A stretch of DNA of 64,000 bases, taken from the NCBI GenBank assembly GCA_934463165.1, contig CAKSJG010000010.1:1-64000 (forward strand), written 5' to 3'. The position numbers were made by a program, and so were the translations under genes. Positions within the stretch are counted from its first letter, which is position 1. Each line of letters begins with the position of its first letter. Positions 9,326-18,704 of the stretch are shown piece by piece. The notes below the pieces were generated by a model, which was given only the letters and a program-made list of their open reading frames with translations, was not told the origin of the DNA and ran no database searches. The DNA is from an uncultured Clostridia bacterium. Lineage in GTDB: Bacteria; Bacillota; Clostridia; UMGS1810.

Positions 9326-11227
9326 TTATTCAAGCTCAAAAGCTCCGGTATACAGCTGATAATACTGTCCCTTTTGAGCAATAAGATCATCGTGCGTACC
9401 GCGTTCAATGATTCGTCCGTGATCAAGAACCATTATAACATCCGAATTCTTTACCGTTGAAAGTCTGTGGGCAATAACAAATACCGTCCTACCCTTCATC
9501 AAAGCATCCATACCACGCTGAACTATTGCCTCGGTTCTGGTATCTATTGAAGATGTCGCCTCGTCAAGTATCATAACCGGAGGATCCGCAACAGCCGCTC
9601 TTGCAATGGATATCAGCTGACGCTGACCTTGCGAGAGATTTGATCCGTTGCCTGATATAACGGTATTATAGCCGTCCGGCAGACGTGAAATAAAATCGTC
9701 CGCGCCGGCAAGTTTCGCTGCCGCTATGCATTCATCGTCCGAAGCATCAAGCTTCCCGTAGCGAATGTTTTCCATAACAGAGCCGGTAAAAAGATTGGTA
9801 TCCTGCAGAACTATTCCGAGTGATGAGCGCAAGTATCCTTTTTTTATCTTATTTATATTAATTCCGTCATATCGTATCTTTCCGTCGGCTATATCATAAA
9901 AACGGTTTATCAGATTGGTAATTGTAGTCTTTCCGGCACCGGTTGCACCGACAAATGCCACTTTCTGCCCCGGCTTGGCATATATTGTTACGTTTTTCAA
10001 AACATTATGACCCTCTGTATATGCAAAATCCACATCATCAAGGGTGACATCGCCCATAAGACGCGTATATGTTACGCTGCCGTCGGCGGAATGCGGATGT
10101 TTCCATGCCCACATTCCCGTACGCTTATTGCACTCGGTTATTTTGCCGTTTTCTTCCTTGGCATTTACAAGCGTTACATAACCGTCATCATGTTCGCTTT
10201 CTTCATCAAAAAGCTCAAATATTCTGTTTGCACCGGCAAGACCCATAACAACCGCATTAATCTGATTTGAAACCTGATTGATATTGCCTGCAAACTGTTT
10301 TGTCATGTTAAGAAACGGAACAACAACACCTATGCTGAACGCAAGACCCGAAATGCTTATGTTACTTATACCCGAAAGGAGGAAAAAGCCGCCTGCAAGA
10401 GCAACAAGAACATAAAGAATATTTCCGACATTATTAAGTATCGGTCCTAAAGTATTGGCATATTTGTTTGCTTTGTCAGCCTCTTCAAAAAGCTTGTCGT
10501 TGAGTCTGTCAAAGTCATGTTTACTCTCCTGTTCATGATTAAATACCTTAACAACCTTTTCACCGTTCATTATCTCCTCAACATAACCCTCTACCTCGCC
10601 GAGAGATGTCTGCTGACGGAAAAAGTATTTTGCGGAACCGCCGCCGATTTTTTTTGTGATAAAGAACATGCAAACAACGCCGGCGATAACAACAAGAGTC
10701 AGCCAGACGCTGAAATAAAGCATTATGCAAAAAACCGTTGCAACTATTATTCCCGATATGAGCGTCTGAGGAACGCTTTGGGATATCATCTGACGGATAG
10801 CGTCAATATCGTTTGTATAATGACTCATTATGTCTCCGTGGTTATGAGTGTCAAAATATTTAATCGGCAGAGTCTGCATATGAGAAAACATTTTTTCTCT
10901 TGTTTTTTTCAGTGTTCCCTGCGTTATTATCGCCATAAGCTGATTGTATATAAATCCTGAAATGAGAGAAAGAACATAAAGCGATGTCAAAAGTATAACA
11001 TAACCGATAATCTTATTTCTTACACCTGCCCAGTTTCCGGATGCTGTATTTACGGAAATAATATCTATTACCTTCTGCATAAAAAGCGACGGTATAGAGC
11101 TTATAACCGCGTTAAATACAATACAGGCAACCGTGACCGGAAGCATAACGGGATAAAACCCAAACATCATTTTAATAAGCCTTTTAAGCGTTCCTTTTTT
11201 TACTTTTGGATTTTTCACCTTACTCAA
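9326..11227 (-). CDS. ABC exporter half-transporter, catalytically complete NBD
   Basis: Type IV ABC exporter subunit of about 633 residues: six transmembrane helices, then an ATP-binding domain with Walker A GATGAGKTT, signature LSQGQ and Walker B MILDEATSS carrying the catalytic Glu. I place the start at a TTG behind GGGTGA, overlapping the end of the upstream subunit by 8 bp. A GTG three codons on is also possible. A much earlier ATG would force a 95-bp overlap and is unlikely. It forms a heterodimer with the upstream gene product, probably exporting drugs, lipids or peptides. Confidence 0.92.
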   Translation of the reverse strand: MSKVKNPKVKKGTLKRLIKMMFGFYPVMLPVTVACIVFNAVISSIPSLFMQKVIDIISVNTASGNWAGVRNKIIGYVILLTSLYVLSLISGFIYNQLMAIITQGTLKKTREKMFSHMQTLPIKYFDTHNHGDIMSHYTNDIDAIRQMISQSVPQTLISGIIVATVFCIMLYFSVWLTLVVIAGVVCMFFITKKIGGGSAKYFFRQQTSLGEVEGYVEEIMNGEKVVKVFNHEQESKHDFDRLNDKLFEEADKANKYANTLGPILNNVGNILYVLVALAGGFFLLSGISNISISGLAFSIGVVVPFLNMTKQFAGNINQVSNQINAVVMGLAGANRIFELFDEESEHDDGYVTLVNAKEENGKITECNKRTGMWAWKHPHSADGSVTYTRLMGDVTLDDVDFAYTEGHNVLKNVTIYAKPGQKVAFVGATGAGKTTITNLINRFYDIADGKIRYDGININKIKKGYLRSSLGIVLQDTNLFTGSVMENIRYGKLDASDDECIAAAKLAGADDFISRLPDGYNTVISGNGSNLSQGQRQLISIARAAVADPPVMILDEATSSIDTRTEAIVQRGMDALMKGRTVFVIAHRLSTVKNSDVIMVLDHGRIIERGTHDDLIAQKGQYYQLYTGAFELE

Positions 11228-12962
11228 TGCTGTCACCCGCCTTATTCTGTGATGTATATATTTCTTTGTAAATATCGTTTGTTTTAAGAAGCTCACTGTG
11301 TGTGCCGACAGCATTTATTTTGCCTTTGTCCATAACAATAATTCTGTCGGCATCCTCAACCGATGAAATTCTCTGAGCTATTATAATCTTCGTTGTCTCG
11401 GGTATATATTCTCTCATTGATTTTCTGATAACGGCATCGGTTTTTGTATCGACAGCGCTTGTGGAATCATCCATAATCAGAATTTTCGGTTTTTTAAGAA
11501 GTGCGCGCGCTATGCAAAGTCTCTGTTTCTGACCGCCCGAAACATTTGATCCCCCCTGCTCTATATAGGTGTCGTACCCTTCGGGGAAATTTTCGATAAA
11601 CTCATCTGCACAGGCAAGACGGCACGCCTCACGGATTTCTTCATCCGTTGCATTTTTATTGCCCCAACGCATATTTTCGTTTATTGTACCCGAAAACAAA
11701 ATATTTTTTTGGAGTACAACCGCAACCTTATCGCGCAGGGTTTCTATATCATATCCGCGAACATCCACACCGCCTACGGATACGCTGCCCTCTGAAACAT
11801 CGTAAAGTCGTGATATAAGCTGAATAAACGAAGATTTCGAACTTCCCGTGCCTCCGACTATACCGATTGTTTCACCGGACTTTATGCTTATGTCAATATC
11901 GGAAAGAACCGGTTTTTTTGCATTTTTTGAGTATTTAAAGCTTACGTTTTTAAACTCAACAGAACCGTCCGATACATCATATATGGGATTTTCAGGGTTG
12001 TGTAGAGTGGTTTTTTCGACAAGAACCTCCTCTATTCTTTTCGCGGATTCTATGGATATTGTCACCATTACAAATATCATGGACGCCATCATAAGACTGC
12101 TCAATATCATAAAGCTGTATGTCAAAAGCGCCGAAAACTGACCGATATCAAGCTCCAATCCACGCGTTGTTATAATAAGATACGATCCGAACGAAAGTAC
12201 AAATACCATTACGGCGTAAAGGCAAAACTGCATGAGCGGATTGTTTACGGCAATTATACGCTCCGCCTTTGTAAAGTCACGGCATACATCTTCTGCGGCA
12301 CGGGAGAATTTTTCGGTTTCATAATCTTCACGTACAAAAGATTTTACAACACGCATGGCTTTTATATTTTCCTGAACGGAATTATTGAGCCTGTCATATT
12401 TTTTAAATACTTTTCTGAAAAGCGGAAGCGCCTTGAAAATGACAAGACCGAGTCCGAATCCGAGAACGGGGACAAGCACCACAAATATCCAGGCCATTTT
12501 TCCTCCCATTACAAATGCCATTACAAATGCAAAAACAAGCATCATAGGCGCTCTTATTGCCGTTCTTACAATCATCATATATGCAAACTGAACATTTGCC
12601 ACATCTGTTGTTAGCCTTGTAACCAAGGATGATGTTGAAAAACGGTCAATATTTTCAAATGAAAAGTTCTGAATGTTGTAAAACATATCTTTCCTTAAAT
12701 TTTTGGCAAAACCGCACGATGCCGTGGAACAGGCAAGACCCGCCAATATACCGAATGTAAGTGACAAAAGCGCCATAATTACAAGAACAAGCCCATAGCT
12801 TGCGATTGTTTCTATGCCGCACCCCGCATTGATATTGTTAACAAGATCTGCTATGACAAAAGGAATTATACATTCAAGTATTACTTCAAAAAAAACAAAA
12901 ATCGGTGCCAAAATCGTTTGCTTTTTGTATTCTCTTATACTTTTGGCAAGCTGTTTAATCAT
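11220..12962 (-). CDS. ABC exporter half-transporter, degenerate NBD
   Basis: About 580 residues, six-helix membrane domain plus ATP-binding domain. Walker A reads GGTGSSKSS, with Ser where Gly is usual. Walker B ends in MDDSTSA, so the catalytic Glu is replaced by Asp. The signature SGGQ is intact. One degenerate and one consensus site is the hallmark of heterodimeric exporters of the TM287/288 and BmrCD type. The start chosen is MIKQLAK, 12 bases behind AGAAAGG; two ATGs just upstream sit too close to it. First gene of an ABC-ABC-bioY unit. Confidence 0.92.
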   Translation of the reverse strand: MIKQLAKSIREYKKQTILAPIFVFFEVILECIIPFVIADLVNNINAGCGIETIASYGLVLVIMALLSLTFGILAGLACSTASCGFAKNLRKDMFYNIQNFSFENIDRFSTSSLVTRLTTDVANVQFAYMMIVRTAIRAPMMLVFAFVMAFVMGGKMAWIFVVLVPVLGFGLGLVIFKALPLFRKVFKKYDRLNNSVQENIKAMRVVKSFVREDYETEKFSRAAEDVCRDFTKAERIIAVNNPLMQFCLYAVMVFVLSFGSYLIITTRGLELDIGQFSALLTYSFMILSSLMMASMIFVMVTISIESAKRIEEVLVEKTTLHNPENPIYDVSDGSVEFKNVSFKYSKNAKKPVLSDIDISIKSGETIGIVGGTGSSKSSFIQLISRLYDVSEGSVSVGGVDVRGYDIETLRDKVAVVLQKNILFSGTINENMRWGNKNATDEEIREACRLACADEFIENFPEGYDTYIEQGGSNVSGGQKQRLCIARALLKKPKILIMDDSTSAVDTKTDAVIRKSMREYIPETTKIIIAQRISSVEDADRIIVMDKGKINAVGTHSELLKTNDIYKEIYTSQNKAGDSIE

Positions 12963-13064
12963 TATGTGCATCATCCTTTCTAAAAGTACATTTTTATCTT
13001 TTATAAAATCCTTTATTACTTATAAGCATTCCCAGTTTTTCCATATAAAACAGGCATTATACAT

Positions 13065-13093
13065 ATTATATCTTTTTCACAAAAAAGTGTCAA
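13065..13093 (-). promoter_or_regulatory. Consensus sigma-A promoter of the ABC exporter operon
   Basis: On the minus strand a perfect TTGACA and a perfect TATAAT are separated by 17 bases, about 100 bp before the exporter start codon. High constitutive expression is expected unless repressed. Confidence 0.88.
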
Positions 13094-13165
13094 GGTATAT
13101 AATTAACATTTTTTACAAATAATCCAAAAACAGGTTTTTATAAAATTAAAATATATTAATCTTTA

Positions 13166-13194
13166 TTGATTATTTTTTATTTTTGTGTTACAAT
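13166..13194 (+). promoter_or_regulatory. Promoter of the secreted/membrane protein gene
   Basis: TTGATT and TACAAT with a 17-base spacer, 33 bp upstream of the start codon. Confidence 0.7.
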
Positions 13195-13226
13195 GATTGT
13201 ACAATAAAAATAAGGGGGAATTTATA

Positions 13227-14186
13227 ATGAGAAAAACAATAAAAAAATTAGCTTCATTTATCATACTCTTTATACTTATTACATCTCAGACATATGCTTC
13301 CGAAAAGACTTATCTTATAGATGATATAGGTATTTCAATAACATTCGACGACGGTTACACCGTATTCACCCGAGAAACGGAACCCGACGACGAAAACCTT
13401 GTCAAATTCGGACTTTCGTATACGAGTCTGGTAACAAGCTTTACTCAAAACAATATAGTCCTTGAGGCGTTCGGCACCGAATTTACGCATGAAATTGTCA
13501 TATATGCCGAAAAGGATGACTCCGAACCCTACCTTTCAATGGACAGTGAGGCGCTGTATCATGCGGCAACGGATGCCCGAAAAGAATTTGAAAAAAACGG
13601 TAAAACCGTAACAAAATGTGACATTGAGGAAACCGAAAATGCAGTATACACAAAAATTGAAGCTCAGACAGACGACAGCAACAGGATAATTCAATATGCA
13701 ACCGTCATAAATAATTATAAAATAAAAATTGAGCTTATATCTTATGAATCAACATTGGAAGAGAGTATAATTTCGGATTTTGAAAACAAGGTAGGAAATA
13801 TTAAGATTTACAGCACTGTAAATAATGAGGAAATCGGCAAAAGCGACGCAGAAGAAACAATATCTCCGATTATGCCGAAAATTAAAAAAAGCGCGAATTC
13901 ATCCGAAAAAAACAATACCGATAAAGGAAACGGAAATGATGAATTACAGTCAACCCTTATTGCAATCTGCGTAATACTTGCCGTAATAACTCTGCCTGTC
14001 GCTGTTTTAAGATATATAGTTATAAGGGAACATGTCCCGAAAAAAGTATCCGTATTTTTTTCAATATGGTACGTGATGATAACAATGGCAATTGTCTATT
14101 TTGCGGCTGATAACTTTGAATTTAAAAACTATTTGTGCATCATACCCGCCATATGGGGATTTGTAATATATAAGATAATGAAATAA
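13227..14186 (+). CDS. Exported membrane protein of unknown function
   Basis: A 319-residue protein whose ATG follows AAGGGGGA; an upstream TTG in frame has no such site. A signal peptide (residues 1-25, KKLASFIILFILITSQTYA-S) leads to an extracellular domain rich in acidic residues and beta-forming segments, then two or three C-terminal transmembrane helices (about 240-319) ending in a short cytoplasmic tail. The middle (about 170-240) is Lys/Asn/Ser-rich linker. I recognise no family. It is monocistronic, with its own promoter and a strong terminator. Confidence 0.75.
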   Translation: MRKTIKKLASFIILFILITSQTYASEKTYLIDDIGISITFDDGYTVFTRETEPDDENLVKFGLSYTSLVTSFTQNNIVLEAFGTEFTHEIVIYAEKDDSEPYLSMDSEALYHAATDARKEFEKNGKTVTKCDIEETENAVYTKIEAQTDDSNRIIQYATVINNYKIKIELISYESTLEESIISDFENKVGNIKIYSTVNNEEIGKSDAEETISPIMPKIKKSANSSEKNNTDKGNGNDELQSTLIAICVILAVITLPVAVLRYIVIREHVPKKVSVFFSIWYVMITMAIVYFAADNFEFKNYLCIIPAIWGFVIYKIMK

Positions 14187-14199
14187 GCTTTTTCAAAGC

Positions 14200-14250
14200 A
14201 ATAAAACTGCGATAAAATTAAAGTTATTTTAATCGCAGTTTTATTATTTT
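14200..14250. terminator. Bidirectional intrinsic terminator
   Basis: A 14-bp stem AATAAAACTGCGAT and its complement with an AT-rich loop, followed by a T run. It separates the plus-strand membrane protein gene from convergent rdgB. Confidence 0.88.
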
Positions 14251-14837
14251 TAATTATAATTTTCTTTTAGAAATCCGGCAAGCTTTTCAAGCGCCAAATG
14301 CCTGTGACTTACTTTATTTTTTATATCCTCATCAAGTTCGGCAAAAGTTTTGTCATATTCCTTAAACCAAAAAAGCGGGTCGAATCCAAAGCCGTTAGCT
14401 CCACGCTTCTCATTTAATATATATCCGCTGCACTCGCCGCGGAAAACATGTTTTTCACCGTTTGGTTCAAGCAAAACAATACAGCACACAAAATGCGCAC
14501 TCCTTTTTTCAAACGGAACACCGCTCAGATTTTTAAGCAGTTTTTTCATTCCGTCATCGGGAGTTGTGCCGTCACCGGCATACCTTGCGCTGTAAAGTCC
14601 CGGTGCACCGCCGAGTGCATCAACTTCAAGACCCGAATCGTCGGCTATAATCAACTTACCGGTATAGGGTCTGACACCCACGGCTTTCAAAAATGCATTT
14701 TCTTCATATGTTGACCCTGTTTCGTCAACGTCTATATCTGCTCCGACATCACGCTGTGAAAACACGTTATATTCGGGAAGCATATGTCTTATCTCGGCAA
14801 GCTTACCTTTATTGTTTGTAGCAACCACTATATCCAT
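14250..14837 (-). CDS. rdgB: XTP/dITP diphosphatase (RdgB/HAM1)
   Basis: A 195-residue house-cleaning enzyme that hydrolyses ITP, dITP and XTP to monophosphates. The N-terminal VVATNNKGKLAEI, the central DDSGLEVDALGGAPGLYSARYAG and the late GFGFDPLFWF and SHRHLALEKL are all canonical. The start chosen is the ATG behind GGTGA; a GTG three codons upstream is possible. It lies 16 bp downstream of galK and is likely cotranscribed. Confidence 0.96.
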   Translation of the reverse strand: MDIVVATNNKGKLAEIRHMLPEYNVFSQRDVGADIDVDETGSTYEENAFLKAVGVRPYTGKLIIADDSGLEVDALGGAPGLYSARYAGDGTTPDDGMKKLLKNLSGVPFEKRSAHFVCCIVLLEPNGEKHVFRGECSGYILNEKRGANGFGFDPLFWFKEYDKTFAELDEDIKNKVSHRHLALEKLAGFLKENYN

Positions 14838-14853
14838 AGTTTTCACCGCTTGT

Positions 14854-16041
14854 TCATATTTTTATTTCTTTACCGCCGTCGCCCGGCTCGGTTACATAAA
14901 AATCAGGATGAAGCCCCGTTTTTTCTTCATAATTTTTGCCGACCGTCTTTATAAATTCATCAACGGCGTCAGCCTCAACAATGCTTACAGTGCATCCGCC
15001 GAAGCCTGCACCGGTCATTCTCGAACCGAGAACTCCGGGGATTTTTCTGGCTTCCTCTACCATTGTGTCAAGCTCAAAGCCGGTAACCTCATAATCATCT
15101 CTTAAAGAATCATGTGAAGCATTCATAAGCTCTCCGAAAGTTTTAATATCACCTGCACTAAGGGCATCAACCGCTTTTAAAACTCTGTCGTCTTCGCTTA
15201 TAACATGTTTTATTCTCTTAAGAACAACAGGATCGGTAATAAGATGCTTATGCGCTTCAAACTCCTCAAGGCTTATCTCTCCGAGGCAGTTCTTTTCGGG
15301 CATTGCTTTTTTAAGAATCGCAAAACCTGCTTCGCACTCGCTTCTTCTTTCGTTATATTTTGATGCGCCGAGAGCATGTTTTTTATTTGTGTTTGAAATA
15401 ACAATCTCTTTGCCGCTCAAATCAAGCGGAACATGTTTGAAGCTTAAATCCTTGCAGTCAAGGAATATTGCGCAGTTTTCTTTTCCCATTGCCGATGCGA
15501 ACTGATCCATAATTCCGCAATTTACGCCTGCATATTCGTGCTCGGCTTTCTGACCTATCTTTGCCATTTCTATCATATCAATGGGTGTTGTAATTCCGTT
15601 TTTCTCGTTTGAAAGAGTTGCAAAACAAAGAGCCGTGGAAACCTCTATGGCAGCCGAGGATGAAAGTCCGCCGCCGTGCGGAACGGTATCATCATAGAGC
15701 ATGTCTGCTCCGCAGATATCATAACCCGCTTCGGAAAGCATATACATAACACCTATCTGATAATCTCCCCATTTAATACCCTTATAGCTGTCAAGCTTAT
15801 TTATATCGGCCTCAACAATGCCATCAAGATCTGTAGCCTTAAGACGGACTATATTGTCATCTCTTTTACGCATAACAATTGTTGTTCTCATTTTAAGAGC
15901 CGCAGGAAAAACATAACCGCCGTTATAGTCGGTGTGCTCCCCAATCATGTTAACTCTTCCGGGAGAAGCAAAAACTCTGATACCGTCCTCGCTGCCGCCG
16001 TAGATCGAAATAAATTCTTTTATCATTTCTTTTACTTCCAT
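14854..16041 (-). CDS. galK: Galactokinase
   Basis: A 395-residue GHMP kinase phosphorylating galactose at C1 in the Leloir pathway. Motifs: the galactose-binding signature GRVNMIGEHTDYNGG (about 27-41), ATP-binding PHGGGLSSSAA (about 125) and the C-terminal GSRMTGAGFGGC. RBS GGAGG. No galT or galE lies nearby. A GH36-like alpha-galactosidase at 24.5 kb could provide galactose, an inference from content rather than adjacency. Confidence 0.96.
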   Translation of the reverse strand: MEVKEMIKEFISIYGGSEDGIRVFASPGRVNMIGEHTDYNGGYVFPAALKMRTTIVMRKRDDNIVRLKATDLDGIVEADINKLDSYKGIKWGDYQIGVMYMLSEAGYDICGADMLYDDTVPHGGGLSSSAAIEVSTALCFATLSNEKNGITTPIDMIEMAKIGQKAEHEYAGVNCGIMDQFASAMGKENCAIFLDCKDLSFKHVPLDLSGKEIVISNTNKKHALGASKYNERRSECEAGFAILKKAMPEKNCLGEISLEEFEAHKHLITDPVVLKRIKHVISEDDRVLKAVDALSAGDIKTFGELMNASHDSLRDDYEVTGFELDTMVEEARKIPGVLGSRMTGAGFGGCTVSIVEADAVDEFIKTVGKNYEEKTGLHPDFYVTEPGDGGKEIKI

Positions 16042-16077
16042 GTACTGTTCCTCCGTAATATTTATTTAAATCGGGCA

Positions 16078-16848
16078 CTACTGTGCCATTGCATTGCCTC
16101 TTGATTCTGCCGTTGCCGAACCGTCACCGTCAGTGGCACGGTATTTGGCAAACGGTTTTTCTTCTTTTTTATATTCGTACTTTATATTATATTTTTCACA
16201 GTAAAATTTAAGTGTTTCATCCCAATTATCACATAAAACACCGGTATCGGCAATGAGAGATTCGGCCTGAGCTTCATCGGATTCTCCGTAGCTTTCAAGA
16301 GCATCAAGAAGCTTACAATACGCATCATACTCGCATTTAAGCTTACCGCCATACATCTCTTTAAGAAGCATGATGTCGCTGTTATCATAAGATTTTGAAT
16401 CGACATCTTCGCGAAGAGGATTGAGAGCGCAGTTCAGAGTAACGTTGAGTATCTGACTCGAAACCGTTGAATCGTCAACATAATTTTTGCCTGTAACGCT
16501 TTCAAAACTTTCGTCGGTAAGTTTTTCCGACTTGTACCATTCGTCATAATCTTCCATAAACTCTTTCATCGCATCTCTTCCGGGATTTAAATCCTTGCCG
16601 CATAAATACGAAGAATATGTTATATTGTTAAGAGACTTTCCTTCACCCAAAAACTTCCGGCTGTACTGCTTTTTTTCGGATTCGGAAGAATGAGACCCTA
16701 CGCTGTTGTATTCCACGGTATTCTTTATCTTAACTGCTGTAAATAACGCTGCTGCAATAACAGCAACCGAGAGCAAAACAATGTAAAACTTAAGTCTGTT
16801 TTTTGCCGTATCGGGCTTGGCATTTCTCCTTTTTTTGGTTCTTGTCAT
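16078..16848 (-). CDS. Membrane-anchored protein of unknown function
   Basis: A 256-residue protein with a basic N-terminus (TRTKKRRNAK), one transmembrane helix (about 22-42) and an acidic, helical extracytoplasmic domain rich in Asp, Glu, Lys and Tyr. No family recognised. Its ATG overlaps the stop of the preceding 50-codon gene (ATGA), so translation of the two is probably coupled. The Cys pair near 80-110 and a third and fourth Cys further on might form disulphides. Confidence 0.7.
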   Translation of the reverse strand: MTRTKKRRNAKPDTAKNRLKFYIVLLSVAVIAAALFTAVKIKNTVEYNSVGSHSSESEKKQYSRKFLGEGKSLNNITYSSYLCGKDLNPGRDAMKEFMEDYDEWYKSEKLTDESFESVTGKNYVDDSTVSSQILNVTLNCALNPLREDVDSKSYDNSDIMLLKEMYGGKLKCEYDAYCKLLDALESYGESDEAQAESLIADTGVLCDNWDETLKFYCEKYNIKYEYKKEEKPFAKYRATDGDGSATAESRGNAMAQ

Positions 16849-16997
16849 AATACTTCACCGCCAAAAAGATTTATACATGCAGCCGTATCCGAAAGCTTTT
16901 TTACCCCTCCTATATCAATCAGAGAAAGACAGAGAATCAAAGCAACAATAACCAATCCCGATATTATTGAAAGTGCAATAACGTGCTTTTTCTTCAT
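16845..16997 (-). CDS. Small membrane protein, 50 residues
   Basis: Short gene starting MKKKHVIALSIISG with one hydrophobic helix (about residues 6-26) and an amphipathic tail ending in NLFGGEVL. A clear ribosome site (AAGGTGA, six bases before the ATG) and the ATGA overlap with the next gene support it as real. The positive N-terminus implies an N-in topology. It may partner the membrane-anchored product of the overlapping gene. Function unknown. Confidence 0.7.
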   Translation of the reverse strand: MKKKHVIALSIISGLVIVALILCLSLIDIGGVKKLSDTAACINLFGGEVL

Positions 16998-17036
16998 TTT
17001 GCATCACCTTCAGATTATTGTTTTAATATACATATC

Positions 17037-18257
17037 CTATTTGTTATATACACACATCGCTACCCCGCCGTCAACAACTGAAAGCTTGGTATCGCTGTCC
17101 TGTACTGTTAAAATAAGCTTATCACCTTGAATTTTGTATGTTCCGTTTATGGACTGAACCTCCTTGCCGTCCTGAGTTGCCGATACAAGGCAGTCACCGT
17201 TTTCATATAACTTAAGTGTCTGAACAACATTTTGTTCTTCATAATTATAAACAAGTGTTGAGGTTGAGTTTTTCTTTATTTCACCCTTGAAATACATCAT
17301 AGACTCAACAAGACCGTTTTCCGTTACATAAAGTGCATCCATATCGGCACCGGAATCATCATAGAGCTTTATAACCTTTTTATCACTGTCATATTTCCAA
17401 GTTCCGTTTGTTACATATGACTCAATGGATTTTGTTATGCTGTTGTCCTCATCATATTTTTTGATATCGGAATCAAGCTTTCTTGCCTTTGCATAGCCTT
17501 TATAGTCATCATCGGTAAGCTTCTTTTCTTCAAGATATTTTTTGTAATCATCCTGTTTGTCGTTTGAAGAAATATATTCCTTTATAACCTGAGTTACAAT
17601 AAAGTCCTTGTCATATTTTCCGACAAAAGCGCCGTCATGCTTCTCGGTCTTCTGTTCTTCTTTCTTTTCCGCAGAAGAGTCTGCAGCGGAATCCGCAGAT
17701 GAATCAGCTGTCTCATCGGTATTATCGGCCGGAAGTGTAACCTCTGTCTCTTTCGCGGTAAATTCAAATGTAAATCCTGCATTAGGATCTTTATAAAGAC
17801 CTGCAATATCACTCTTTTCAAATTTTGAAACAGAAATTGTCTTTGGTGCTTCATTTACGCCGCTGAACTTTCCTATAATTATAAATGCGATTAGAGCAAC
17901 AATTATAACTCCGAGTGCAATAACAATTCCGAAAAGAGTTCTGTTTGTCTTTTTTTCATCGGACATTTCCATTGCATTGCCGTCTTCATCATATTGCACT
18001 TCGACATTTTCCGCTTCGGTGATGTTTTCGGCACAGTTTTCATCTGCCGCAGTATCATCCGACTTATCAGAATCGATTTGCGAAGCCATGTCATTTTCAA
18101 TGGCAGAATCGTCTGCCTGAGTATAATTATTTGATTTTTCCGCAGCCGTGTCTGTTTTTATATTTTCAAATTCTTCAGGCTCAGTGCCGCAATTGGGACA
18201 TGCCTTTGATGCGTCTTCGATTATTTCGCCGCATTTAGGACATTTCTTTTCTTCCAT
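17037..18257 (-). CDS. Zinc-ribbon membrane protein of unknown function
   Basis: A 406-residue protein. An N-terminal zinc ribbon (residues 4-22, CPKC and CPNC) is followed by an acidic low-complexity cytoplasmic stretch, one transmembrane helix (about 107-130) and an extracytoplasmic domain with a Ser/Asp/Ala linker near 190. The final 120 residues (from about SESYVTNGTWKYD) look like two related beta-rich modules. Proteins of this plan are common in Clostridia and mostly uncharacterised. It shares strand and spacing with the two genes downstream. Confidence 0.78.
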   Translation of the reverse strand: MEEKKCPKCGEIIEDASKACPNCGTEPEEFENIKTDTAAEKSNNYTQADDSAIENDMASQIDSDKSDDTAADENCAENITEAENVEVQYDEDGNAMEMSDEKKTNRTLFGIVIALGVIIVALIAFIIIGKFSGVNEAPKTISVSKFEKSDIAGLYKDPNAGFTFEFTAKETEVTLPADNTDETADSSADSAADSSAEKKEEQKTEKHDGAFVGKYDKDFIVTQVIKEYISSNDKQDDYKKYLEEKKLTDDDYKGYAKARKLDSDIKKYDEDNSITKSIESYVTNGTWKYDSDKKVIKLYDDSGADMDALYVTENGLVESMMYFKGEIKKNSTSTLVYNYEEQNVVQTLKLYENGDCLVSATQDGKEVQSINGTYKIQGDKLILTVQDSDTKLSVVDGGVAMCVYNK

Positions 18258-18350
18258 TTCAATATCAACTCCAGTTAATTTTAATTTTATAAAATACAGT
18301 ATATCACAAATATACTTTTAAAACAATACTTTATTTGTAAATTTTTTATT

Positions 18351-18467
18351 AACACATTAAAAATTCGTATCGATTACAGGTATATGTATTTTATTTTAAG
18401 TCGCTCAAACAGGCAGTGCAGTAGCGCTGAACTCGCGAGCTCAAAAAAAATACATACACCTGTAACC
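18351..18467. repeat. Palindromic dispersed repeat, element A
   Basis: Outer arms at 18374-18392 and 18447-18465 (TTACAGG...TGTATTTT type) are complementary with one mismatch. The left flank through 18404 is repeated inverted at the window's left edge. The core (18402-18433, GCTCAAACAGG...GCGCTGAA) recurs inverted inside element B. The roughly 440-bp stretch between the zinc-ribbon gene and the xerD-like gene contains these repeats and no gene. Confidence 0.85.
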
Positions 18468-18548
18468 TTAGAGAAGAGCAGATATCAATTAGGTATATTT
18501 GTTATGATTATAAATTAAATGCAAGAACATCTGTCTGACGGGCGAGGG

Positions 18549-18645
18549 GTTAGGGTATACTTTTTATTTTTTGATTGAAAGCGAGTTTCAGCGCTACTGC
18601 ACTGGCCTGTTTGAGCTTTTCAAAAAATCAAAAGTATACCCTAAC
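18549..18645. repeat. Palindromic dispersed repeat, element B
   Basis: Two 26-bp arms (18549-18574 and 18620-18645, GTTAGGGTATAC outermost) are complementary with one mismatch. They enclose a core complementary to that of element A. The left half, with flanking GGGCGAGG, occurs again at 43545-43607. Confidence 0.85.
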
Positions 18646-18677
18646 CGCTATGCCGACGGATGATAAGCTTACCAAAG

Positions 18678-18704
18678 TTCGGATATTGACGCGTGCGGCT
18701 AAGC
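18678..18704. repeat. Dispersed repeat, 27-bp direct copy of 53-79
   Basis: Identical to the copy near the left edge. It overlaps the last codon and stop of the xerD-like gene, so the gene's 3' end is embedded in the repeat. Confidence 0.85.

Noticed and set aside
11228..11314. Longer N-terminus for the second ABC exporter subunit
   Set aside because: It would lie entirely within the preceding gene and lacks a ribosome site; TTG/GTG starts at the junction fit better.
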